Assembly (NCBI RefSeq): GCF_000247815.1
Contig: NC_021677.1
Span: 10,338,803 to 10,402,802 of the forward strand
DNA length: 64,000 bases
Reading direction: 5' to 3'
Source of the DNA: Ficedula albicollis
Lineage: Eukaryota; Chordata; Aves; Passeriformes; Muscicapidae
The position numbers and the translations under genes are program-made. The number at the start of each line of letters is the position of its first letter. Position 1 is the stretch's first letter. Under the pieces are notes generated by a model that saw only the letters and a list, made by a program, of their open reading frames with translations, was not told the origin of the DNA and ran no database searches. This document shows positions 1-10,214 of the stretch, in pieces.

Positions 1-1332
1 CCTTGCTGTTCTGTCCCATTCAGCAGTACCCAGAAAAAGATGGGGGTTTACTTTTCTTTAGGGTAACTTTTATTTTCTATGGTAAACAGAGCAGTTCTTT
101 GTAAACAGATCTTTGTGAAAGACATTTAAACACTATGAAGGGTATCTGAAATCCTTTGAATTCATGTATGTGTGAATGACTATGTAATTTCTGTAAATAT
201 TTTTCCTAATATCTTATCTCTGTTATACTTGTCTAACTTGTCCTCAGAGTGGTTCAAGCATGGTGATTGCTAATAGGCTATTCCTGATTTAACTAGGGAA
301 TACAGTCAGTTCAGTAGGAGCTCTTACTGGCCATTGAGACTGTAGGAATACAAAAGAAAAAGATTTAGAAATGATATGTCTAAAATAAGAGCAAGCACTT
401 CTGCAAAGCACTTTAAAGCTTTGAAATTGGTGTAAAAATCAGAAAAAGGAATAATTTTGCCTAGAAATCAAATTAAAGTAGACTGAAAATTTTGAAGGGA
501 CAACTTTGACTCTCTTTTGCAAACCTTTATAGCAGTTCTAATAAAATTTAATTCTCACAGAACTGAGAAACTTCTAAAACAGCCAATCATAATCCTGGCA
601 AGTGTTTGGAGAAGCTCTGTTGTGTGTTGTAATGTTTGTTTTGAGCATATATCCATTTTAATTGTGTCTTAAAAATGTTGCCATCCTAAGCAGACTCTGC
701 CAAGGGTAAGGACAACAAATGACACCAAAATCCTTTCTTTGCTGGAGGTTATAATAAATTTTTTTTTCTTTATCACTTGCACAGTTTTGTATATGTAAAA
801 CTACAGCTCAAGCAGGTGAAGATGAATGGCTGCTAATTCTGATATTTCAGGTTTGAGAGGTTTCTCTATAATTTTCCTTTTTAATCTCCTCTTTCAAGTT
901 ACCTGCATGCACCTGCTGTTGTTGTAGCAAGGGAGGCCAATACTTTTTGGAGGTTTTTATGTGTTCTGGGTAGGATTGTTCTGTAGCTCTAAAGGCTGCT
1001 GTGAAATAGCCTAAAATTTAATGGTAGAGGGCAGAGTCCTGCTTTGACCTTAAATACCCAAACAATTTCCAAGCTGACCTGGTAAAGGTGTTGATCACTT
1101 ACATTCTCTGCCCTGTGCTGACTGAATATGAAACAAGAACTTTCTGCAATTTCCCTTCCTTCATTTGCAGGAAAAGTGTTAGCACATTCCCCTAACATAC
1201 CCTCACAATTTTTCCATGCAAATAACCAAGCAGGAAACCATCAGCAGAGGGCACCATTGAGTTATAAATAGAATAATAATAACTTGACATTAAATTAAAA
1301 AAAAAGGTGTCGCCCTGTGTTTTCAGTTTCCA
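1..1332. other. AT-rich non-coding sequence, nothing recognised
   Basis: I see no gene, RNA gene or identifiable repeat here. The longest ATG-started frame is 69 codons on the minus strand (989-1198), with no splice context and no resemblance to a known family. Confidence 0.6.
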
Positions 1333-1333
1333 T

Positions 1334-1430
1334 TCATAGAATCACAGCATAGTTTACAATGAAAGGGGCTCTGGGGGTCATTGGGTCAATCCCTGCCTCA
1401 GAGAGCCAAATTCAAACTTAGGTACAATTA
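1334..1430 (-). mobile_element. CR1 LINE 3'-end fragment (degenerate)
   Basis: The plus strand begins ATAGAATCACAG, the reverse complement of the octamer tail found at CR1 3' ends. It continues through a diverged version of the CR1 3' UTR (GGGGCTCTGGGGGTCATTGG, then AATCCCTGCC). The element therefore lies on the minus strand and is only about 70-100 bp long, a typical short 5'-truncated insertion. The right limit is uncertain because the match fades after about 1400; the last 30 bases may be unrelated. The divergence suggests an old copy. Confidence 0.6.
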
Positions 1431-3574
1431 ATATGGCCGAGGTAATGTGTTTACATTTTTTGGATCATCGGTAACAAACTGCAATTAGATCCAGTTTTTT
1501 TCCAAACTACTTTATAGCCATTTGTGAGGCTGGATGCAGAGCATGCCCAGACTTGAAGCATAGTTATTTTGTATGAATAAGGCCAGAAAATAATTGTTTA
1601 ACTATTTCTGTTTCCAAAGTGAGTAAATAGGTTTTTGAACGGTTGCTCCCCAACTTTGATTAAAAAAAGACAATTATTAAAAAAAAAAAAAAATAAAAAA
1701 ATCAGTTCTAGAAGTATTTTGTCTGTTACTTCTGTAAGGCAAGATTGACCAGCATGGCAATTTCAATGTAGGTGCTGCTGTTGAAGCAGAGTATTGTTGA
1801 TTTGTGGGGTTTTTTAAAAGTATGGTTTCTATAGTATTTCTTACTCAATAGTATGATTTTTTTCTTTCTTTATTTCTTTGCTGGAGAGCTGAGATAGATA
1901 GTAACAGGAAAAATTTACAAGTGACTACTGCTCTCCTGTTTTAAACCTTTTTTCCAAAGGTGCTGTGTTGAATGTGTGGACAGATTTATAGAAAGCAGAG
2001 GCTTCTCCAAATCAGTGAGTTTTATTAAGGAAATGTTTTCTTATTTTAATATGTCCTAGCCTATCATCATTACTTGAATTAATTCCAGTTCCTTTTTTCA
2101 ATCTAGTTGCTTATATTAGCTGAAATTTTATTGGCTAAAATGGTGAACTGTTGAATTTTGTAGGATACAGCATTTTCCTTTAGCTTATCCAGTTCTGCAG
2201 TGCTTTTCGAGAGTGCATTTGTGACAAAATTGCAGACTTCCAAGTTAAGGAATAAATGTCTGTTGTAAAATACCAATCACAGTGCTACTTTAATGTGACA
2301 AGAGTGTCAGTAAACTCCCTAAAGAACTTCTGATATTTACTGAAACCACTGGGATGCACTAATAATTTGTATAATTGCCTTAATGCAAATGTTTTGCTCC
2401 TGTCTTCAGTCTGAGAAGCAATGTTGTTGTTACGTCATTGTCTAGTTTCCACCCTTTTTGAAAAAAAAACCTGTTAGTTACTGTCAAATAAAATATTTGT
2501 GATTTTACATATTAAATAGGGCTATTGAAAAGGGCAACATCTGGGGTTTTTTTTTAAATTCGCTTTTCAATCCTAGAAAAGTGACTATTTTAGGTATTGT
2601 TAGAGTAACACAAGTGTTTGCTTATCCTTATGGATTTTGAATGAGAACAGCTCCTAAAGAGATTTTTGGCCACTTAAAAGCACTTTTCTCCTCATTAAAT
2701 CAACTATATTGGAATGCTGTTCAGCTGAAATTTTAGTTCCTCTCGGATGCTGAGCTATCCCTTTAACACAATCAATGGGGTTAGTGAAATGTCAGTTTAG
2801 ATTCCTGGCAGCTCTCCAAACAAATTCGTTTTAACAGGCAAATGGCCTCCTGAGGCACAGGCATTTGGGAGTGTTGCTGTGTGCATGTCCGTGCAGGACT
2901 CAATGCCAGCTGGTGTGGAATTCTATGGAGGTTGGAAAGGGCTGCAGGTGGAGCTGCTCTGTTATCAGCACCCAGCAGAGCCAGGCTATGGTGAGTGTTT
3001 GGGTTGTGGTCAGAACTTGGGCAGGAACTAGGTGCTCTGCAGTGTCTCTGGTTCCTGGAGCAGCATCAGCCAGATGTTTCTGCCACTGACAAAGTGTCTC
3101 CTTGGTATAACAGTTGGAGGCAGTCCAGTTGAGCAGGCAGGGTATGTTGATCACTGATAAGTAGTTCTTATCTTTGATGAATGGGGATGTTTGTCATGTA
3201 GAAATAATAAAAAGTCAGAAAATATACTCCCAACTGAAATTCTATTTGAAAAAACCCGACATTTTAAAAAAACACTGCAATATTCCTAGTTTCAAAATGC
3301 TAAAGATCTCTTTATTTTTCAGTTAGGTGACATCATCAAAGCTTTTATTTTTTTCTATTTTATTTCAAAAATAAACATTTTTATTAAACATGCGGCTGAG
3401 TAATATGAGTTGTCAAAGAGAGGTAGGCATGAACATCTGTGAAGGTAATGTGGTATTTTAGTGTGTTGGAAGATGGTGGCATGGAGATGAGAAAGATCTT
3501 GTGTAGTGAGCTTTGAATGATGTGGAAGACTTGGGGCAGAGAATTAAAGATCAGTTTAGGACAACTGCTAATGA
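1431..3574. other. Non-coding sequence with an A-rich tract
   Basis: No gene is seen. The only low-complexity feature is an A-rich run at about 1679-1701. Short open frames on both strands at 2865-3154 overlap each other antisense and show no protein-family features. Confidence 0.55.
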
Positions 3575-3991
3575 CTACATTGTCTTTTCTGAATGCTGAC
3601 CCAGACTGAAGAATGGCTGGGCTTTAAACAACGAAAGATTCACGGCTGGGCACTTCCACAGTGACAATGTGAGAAGGGCCCCAACCTTAAACTTTTGTAT
3701 CTCCTGCAGAAAATGTAGATCCAAGGGGGTACAGGGACGAACGATGAGGGACTGACCGAACCTTAACAATGTGAAAGGTTTACTCTTGACTCCCAGGGTA
3801 CTGTGGTCACCATCACTGTAAGCAACAGCACATTGAGCACTCCTGCTGGCAGTGCTTCTTTCAGCGAGTGTTTGGAGTGTTCTTGCTGAAAATGAATTAA
3901 AAGTCACACATTGGATCATCCAGTTACTGAAAGGAGTTGAGATACGTGAAATTATGAGGGAATAAGCTGAGTTACACCTGGCAGACTGCAA
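3575..3991. other. Unassigned CpG-bearing segment with a 138-codon minus-strand frame
   Basis: This stretch is less AT-rich than its surroundings and holds several CpG dinucleotides (for example around 3640-3650, 3738-3760 and 3867), in a region where CpG is otherwise rare. The minus strand carries a 138-codon open frame, one of the longest in the window. Its translation shows no domain, signal peptide or repeat I recognise. The composition could fit an inserted LTR or other repeat, or a regulatory element, but I cannot find paired termini or a target-site duplication. A protein-coding role is unlikely. Confidence 0.25.
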
Positions 3992-5190
3992 AAAGCAGGT
4001 TCTTAGTGCTTTCAGACAGGTACTACATCTACAAAGCAGTAAGTAATGATTTTAGCCATGACTTTGTGACATCAATGTTACTCTGACTGATTAAAACTAA
4101 GCACATAGCACTACAGATCCTTCATGTAACTTCCTGTGTTTTGGTGTTCCTCTTCCCCCCCTCCCACCACAAACGCTAGCACATTGCCCTCAAATGGCTG
4201 CCAAGCAGTTTTGGGCTTACATGATGAGATTCTATTGTGTATACTCTGAAGAGAAAAAAGAGTAGAAATTGCACATCACTGTATAGTTTTGCATGACAAG
4301 TTTTACTTTGCCTTCGTAGCAAATTAGAGTAAGAGTTTTGTGATTTTCTTTTGTTACCTTGATATTGCAAAGTTGCAATTCTTTGCTGACTTTTACTATC
4401 AGGATGACCAATTACTCTCTTGCTGAGTTTATATTCTGTTGCTATTCTAATGGGATGAGTGAAGAGAAGAGGATATTGTTTATTTTTACTTTCCTCTGTA
4501 GGGCTTTGGTTTGTGACACTTCTCTGTGAAGTTTTCCGTATGTTTCCTTAGGAGTTTTCAAGGAAGACTTAAGTTCACTATTAAACAAAAAAGGATGATA
4601 TCCAATGTGCTGCTCTTGTTTTGGCAACCTGAATTTAGTTCCAAAAATTCTGTTTAAAATAAAATCAGTGGGATTTATGTCAAGATTGTTTAAATGCTTT
4701 GTACATTGTGTAACAAGTTAGAATGAATTTAAAATCTTTCATTTCCCCAAATTTATTCTGACTCTCTAAAGAAAAAAAATAGAAGAGTGATGGAAGGGGA
4801 ATTCTTATAACCACTTATAGAGGCACTTGCAAACAATGTTTCTTGAATTTCTAGAATTAAAAGCAACTGTGTGTAGTGCATTTTTCCAAATCTATGCAGC
4901 TAATTATCTACAATAAACTTTCTAAATGCAAGCAGATAAGATCACTATATTTCATAAGGGGAGCTTTACATGGATGCTCTACCTCTGATCTGGGAACAAA
5001 ATTGTTAGGAATTTCCCTTTTTTTGGGGAAAGACTGGCAGTGGTTATAGTGGATTATCTATTGGTCCTTTTAGTTGGGATGTGTGTACAAAGCAACTGCA
5101 TAAAGGAAAGAAACAAGGCTTTTGCCTTTCTTTCAATTATTCAACTATTTAAAAAAATTAATAAATTACTTTTTGGCTATATTTTCAAAA
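3992..5190. other. AT-rich non-coding sequence, nothing recognised
   Basis: No gene or repeat family is recognised. Short frames at 4176-4370 and 4442-4627 on the minus strand have no supporting context. The stretch ends at the 5' breakpoint of a CR1 copy. Confidence 0.55.
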
Positions 5191-5796
5191 GGAAGGCCAA
5201 TGGCATTTTGGCCTGGACTGGCAGTAGTGTTGCCAGCAGGAGCAGGGCAGGGATTGTCTTCCTGTACTGGGCACTGCTGAGGCCACACTCAAGTGCTGTG
5301 TCCACTTCAGGGTCCCTCACTGCAAGAAAGATATTGAGGTGCTGGAAAGAGTCCAGAGAAGGGCAATGGAGCTGGGGAAGGGTCTGGAAAGTCCTATGAG
5401 GGGTGGCTGAGGGATCTGGGGATGTTTAGCCTGGAGAAAAGGAGGCTCAGGGGAGACCTCATCACTCTCTACAGTGATCTGAGAGGAGGCTGTAGCCAGG
5501 TGAGTAGCAGTCTCTTCTCCCAGGCAACCAGTGACAGGACAAGAGGAAATGGCCACAGACTACACCGGGGAAGGTTGAAGCTGGACATCAGGAAAAAATT
5601 CTTCACTGAAGGGGTTGTTAAACATTGGAGTGGGTTTCTCAGAGAGGTGGTGGAGTCACCATCCCTGGATGTGTTCAAGAAAAGACTGGATGTGGCACTT
5701 AGTTCTCTGGTCTACTTAACACGGTGGTGATCAGTAAAATGTTGGACCTGATAATCTTGGGGGTCTTTTCCCACCTTAATAGTTTATGATTCTGTG
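5191..5796 (+). mobile_element. CR1 LINE, 5'-truncated, ORF2 C-terminus plus 3' UTR
   Basis: CR1 is the dominant avian non-LTR retrotransposon and moves by target-primed reverse transcription. This copy starts at GGCCAATGGCATTTTGGCC, inside the C-terminal part of the reverse transcriptase ORF. It runs through the conserved stretch encoding a [16 protein letters not shown] motif (about 5425-5460) and the [12 protein letters not shown] motif (about 5645-5675). It ends in the 3' UTR with TTATGATTCTGTG. The frame is open from 5422 to 5730, but the upstream part is in another frame, so at least one frameshift breaks the coding region. About 600 bp survive of a roughly 4.5-kb element, so it cannot move on its own. 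Confidence 0.93.
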
Positions 5797-7368
5797 TTCC
5801 ATACAGTGTGTGCTCTGTAAAATATTATGTGTAATGAAAAGGGACAATATTCTGGAAGCAAGGTTAGAAATACAAGATGCTTTATAGTCTGAGTGAGAAA
5901 AGGGCTTACATGGGATTTAAATGCTGTGGACTTTATGGCAACTTACTGCAGGCTTTAAAAATTTATATGCAGACATGAACTAAGCTGGATGGACAATAAG
6001 CAGCAGTGAAATGTTGTCTTGCTACGCCTGCAAAAATAGTAAGATTTTTGTTACCATATTCACAAGCTTTTGTCAAATTTGTAGAATTCTTGTGTACAAT
6101 TCCATATGGAATTCACTGGGTTAGAGTCACAACTAAGCTTTAGTGAACTAAGCATTTGTGCATGGAGCCTATCATAATGGGATGAGTAAACACCTCTTTA
6201 TGATTTCTTGCTTAGCTCTTTCCCTGCCGCTGCTGCCTCCTGTCCTCCCAGCCTCTGCAGACTTCCTGACACTGCCACTTAGCAGGGTACTAATGAATGA
6301 GCCAAAAGAGTTTTGCCTTGGCACACTTCCGTTGGCTGCATTTGGGTTTCAGTGATGAAACCCAGAGAGGAAACAGAACCCAAGAGCTCAACAGTCTGGC
6401 AAGAGTGCTGCAAAGCATCAGATGTGTAAGGCATCCTACTATGCTCAAGTTTTCCTGAGACAGTTCTTTCCAGACAAGTTGGGAGGGGTGGAGTGAAGCA
6501 TGTTGTGTGGTTGGATTGCTTGGTGCGATTTTTTTTTTTTTTTTTTTTTTAATCTGAGTTTGAACTCCAAAATCTGTAGCACATTCAGGCTTGAGGTCTT
6601 GTAACTGATAATAAAGCAGCAGTGTAAGGGTTTGTCTGTGTATCAAACCAGTAAAGAAAGACAGCAATTAGAATTTAATAGGATTTTTGAAATCAGGTAT
6701 GGTTAGCTTACAACAAAGAGGTGTGGTTGCTTTGTTTTTCCTGTTTGGTTTGGGTTTTTTGTTAAGACATAAATATTTTTGTTAATTTTGTTCCCCCAGG
6801 AGGTAATTACAGCTGTGTTTTCCTGCTGTTTAACAGGCTAATATTTCTCCAGGTCATAATTAGAATGGGTGAATTTTTTATGGCAATGCAGTCATGTTAC
6901 AGCAAGTGTAACAAAAATCCATAGTGGTGGATTGTGTGATGGGCAATGGTATTTGAGGCAGCTTATCTGTAGCTGATAAAACACACTTTTTTTGTTTTAG
7001 TTATCCTCTCACATACTCATTAACATGACATATATGTGCTTATGTTTTTCTGAAGGAAGCAGTTTGATAGATAAAAACCATCTCAAACAGCAAAGGGAGA
7101 AATTTAATCCACTGTTTAACTACACTCTTTTTTTTATGGGGAGAAAATGAGTCATAACTAAGGCAGGAGGAGAAAGAGATAAATAAAAGATATTCACAAT
7201 AGCTGATAATAATTACAAAAAGTACAGTGCTCATTTGGGGATCTGACTATTGAGAATAGTACATTTAATAGCATTCCCAGCTAAACTCATCAGAATGAAT
7301 GTCAAATATTTAATTGGGAATTAAGGCATTCCTTCTTGAAAAAGGCATCTTGAAAGACCTTCTTCTCA
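5797..7368. other. Non-coding sequence with a poly-T tract
   Basis: No gene is seen. There is a pure T run of about 22 nt at 6529-6550 and a perfect 16-bp palindrome, AATTCCATATGGAATT, at 6098-6113. The 125-codon minus-strand frame at 6290-6667 reads through the poly-T as lysines and is not credible as a gene. Confidence 0.55.
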
Positions 7369-7551
7369 CTATGGACTGTGCATAGTATGGACTGTGCATA
7401 AAGCTGTGAACATGACAGCAATGTTCTTGTCATCAGTCCCTTGAGGCTCTGTCCAGCTCTTTCTAAACTATGGACTGTGCATAAAGCTGGGAACATGACA
7501 GCAATGTTCTTGTCATCCGTCCCTTGAGGCTCTGTCCAGCTCTTTCTAAAC
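7369..7551. repeat. Tandem duplication, 83 bp x 2, with a 16-bp partial third copy
   Basis: Unit 7386-7468 is repeated directly at 7469-7551 with two substitutions (CTGTGAA/CTGGGAA and CATCAGT/CATCCGT). A short extra copy of the unit start, CTATGGACTGTGCATA, sits immediately upstream at 7369-7384. The copies abut with no spacer. The unit belongs to no repeat family I recognise. Confidence 0.95.
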
Positions 7552-9723
7552 TGAATGGCAAAATTCTTGCTGGCATCACTGAAGTGGCGGGATGGGCTCA
7601 GATATGTGCATTTTCCCTGTGAACATGCATAATGCTTTCTTTTTTCCTGTAAAGTCTGAGCAGTCTTACCTGCATCCAAAAATGTCAGTTGTGACATTTC
7701 TACCTGCCATTATTTTTTCTTCCTGTCTTCCTCTTCTGCATCTCCTGCAAGAGGCCTACATCCAGGATCTATGTCTTTCTCTGTTCCTGGAATAAATTTA
7801 CACTGGTTTCATTTAAATGTAGGATTGCTACCATAACATGTAAGCACATGTAAAATTTCAACTTTCCTCCACAAAAATTTATTACTTTTACCTTAATTTT
7901 ATAGAATTTGTATGCTAGTGTTTAGTAGTGAAAAATGGTTATTGATTTTCAAAAGGCAGCTACAAAAGGGAAAAATTGTTAAGACACTCTTGCTCTTTCT
8001 TGTTTTGGCACACAAGGTAATCATAAAAATGCTTTTGATGGAAAAATATTGTTAGGACAGCTATACATGAATGATAAATTACATGGACTGGATCTTAATG
8101 GAATTGGCTTTTTGCTCTCACCTATGCCTCTATTTAAGGTGAAGGGAAGCAATGCAAGCTTGTTCTTCAGTCATTTTCAGGCAAAAATTTAAGTTTGCTG
8201 TTATTGTTTTTTTGTGTAAGCAAATCCAAACAACTTCAGTAAATAATGGAGGGAGAAGGAGGAACAGGCAGAGTGCTAACTTGAGATCATACTTACCCAT
8301 CTGTGTTCTGTGGCAGTGTTCCTTATTTAATTAACAGTAGCACACAAAGATCATAACACTGTTGTTTCTGACATTGTAAAATTAATACTGTTCCTGTTCG
8401 GAAGAGCTGGTATTCTAAAAATGCTCTCTCCTGATATATTTAGTCAGTAAGAGCAATTTGAGAGAAATTGACCTAAATAATATTACCAAACAGACAGCTT
8501 TGCCAAGTAAGACTAGTTAAAATATTTAAAAGAGTGGAGATGCATTGTCAAAGGGAAACAGATATTTCCTTCAGTCTCCAGAAAGCTCTGTATGCATGAC
8601 TTGGTGCACAAATACCTATAGGGTAAGGACTTCAATAGTGGTGGATTAAGTCTAATCAACTTAATAACAAAAAGGTTACTAAAAAAGACCTGTAAGGTAG
8701 AGATGTAAAATAAACTGGTTTATATTTTAGGGAGAAGGAAGATACTGTAGTAAAACACTTTTAATGAAAATAAATATTGATAAATAATACTATTCTATTT
8801 ATGCAGCAAAAAAGATCTCAAAATGCAGCCCATGCTCTTGAAAGAGACTCAAATTTAATGAAGAATTTGTCAGAGCCATGTAGAAGAAAAGCAGAAAATC
8901 CAACTGAGACTATGATGACTTAGAAATATTTTTCTGCCAGCTTCCCAGGCCGTGTGAACTTCAGTTATAAATCCAAATCCAAACTGAAGTGTCATCTGTA
9001 TTTCGTACTAGGTAAGAATCTTTAGGAGAGATATTTAAAGCAGTAAAAGGAAAACTGGAGACTTGGCTGCAAAGCCTTCAATCAGCCCAGATGTAAGTTT
9101 CTGGTAGTGAAAAACTTAGGGAGGTTTCCACAAAGCCTGCTAAAGGTTAAAATCCTTTCCAAGCAGTGATGAGGGAGAGCAGATGTTCAGCAGGTAGAAT
9201 GCAGAAACAAGATAGAAATAAGTCTTCCACATAAACATTACCAGATAAATATATAAATATGCCGGACTTTAGGTATAGTAAATTAGAATGATGCATCCAG
9301 TGAAATGGGCCAAAGATGTATTGTTTCCCTCATTGAAGCCATTATATGTTAAGGAAATAAACAACTTCATGATTAAATTTCTAAATTTCTGATGTGCTGA
9401 AATGTTTTGAGTAGAGCACTTGTGAAATTTAAATAATTTGAAACTTGTGTAAAGACTTCTGTGTAAAAACAAGTAGTGGAAAAGATTCTTTAAATAGGAA
9501 TATTTCTGTCCTGTCTTAGCAGGAATAAAATATTGCTACTTCTTAACTATAAAATGGCATGTGAGTAATTATGAAACCTGCTTTTCTTCAGGTGACAAAT
9601 GCAATAATTTGACCTTGGCAACAGTTTTTTCAACCATAAGCAGGCAAAAGAGTTGTCACAGATATTGTGTGCTACTGGTAATAACTGTATTCCCCCCCCA
9701 GACTTCAAACAAAATCTATTTCT
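7552..9723. other. AT-rich non-coding sequence, nothing recognised
   Basis: No gene, RNA gene or named repeat is seen. Open frames here are at most about 67 codons and lack splice or promoter context. Confidence 0.55.
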
Positions 9724-9861
9724 AAATTAGTCAAGGGAATCTAAAATTAGATCCTCAGAAAATGATATTTAGAAGGCTTCTTTTTTGCTTAAAAATTAGT
9801 CAAGGGAGTCTAAAATAAGATCCTCAGAAAATGATATTTAGAAGGCTTCTTTTTTGCTTAA
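9724..9861. repeat. Tandem duplication, 69 bp x 2
   Basis: Unit 9724-9792 is followed directly by 9793-9861. The copies differ at two positions (GGGAATC/GGGAGTC and AAATTAG/AAATAAG) and abut exactly. A second, unrelated duplication begins only about 40 bp downstream. Confidence 0.95.
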
Positions 9862-9902
9862 AGCCTCTTAAGCAGATGTTAACTGGTGCAGTTGCAAACT
9901 TT

Positions 9903-10214
9903 TGTTTATATCTTGTATTGTTTTTATTGGTGCCCTGAATTTTATAAACAACTATGATTAAAAGATATTCTTCTGGCGTTGCCCTGTCCCCTATTGCCAA
10001 AGATACATTTGTTTCCAATACTTTTGGATTTGTATTATCCCAATGTAAAAGGAAGGATGTTTATATCTTGTATTGTTTTTATTGGTGCCCTGAATTTTAT
10101 AAACAACTATGATTAAAAGATATTCTTCTGGCGTTGCCCTGTCCCCCATTGCCAAAGATACATTTGTTTCCAATGCTTTCGGATTTGTATTATCCCAATG
10201 TAAAAGGAAGGAGG
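9903..10214. repeat. Tandem duplication, 156 bp x 2
   Basis: Unit 9903-10058 is repeated at 10059-10214 with about four differences, among them CCTATTG/CCCATTG, AATACT/AATGCT and TTTTGGA/TTTCGGA. The last is a CpG/TpG difference. Copies abut directly. Minus-strand open frames at 9824-10018 and 9991-10173 share the same translated segment only because of the duplication. Confidence 0.96.

Noticed and set aside
5422..5730. A 102-codon plus-strand open frame as a host gene
   Set aside because: The frame is the C-terminal remnant of a CR1 reverse transcriptase ORF, within a 5'-truncated and frameshifted copy.
6290..6667. 125-codon minus-strand frame
   Set aside because: Its middle is a lysine run read from the 22-nt T tract; there is no other protein signal.
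9824..10173. Two minus-strand frames sharing a peptide, suggesting a small repeated gene family
   Set aside because: The shared peptide is simply the translation of the 156-bp DNA duplication at 9903-10214.
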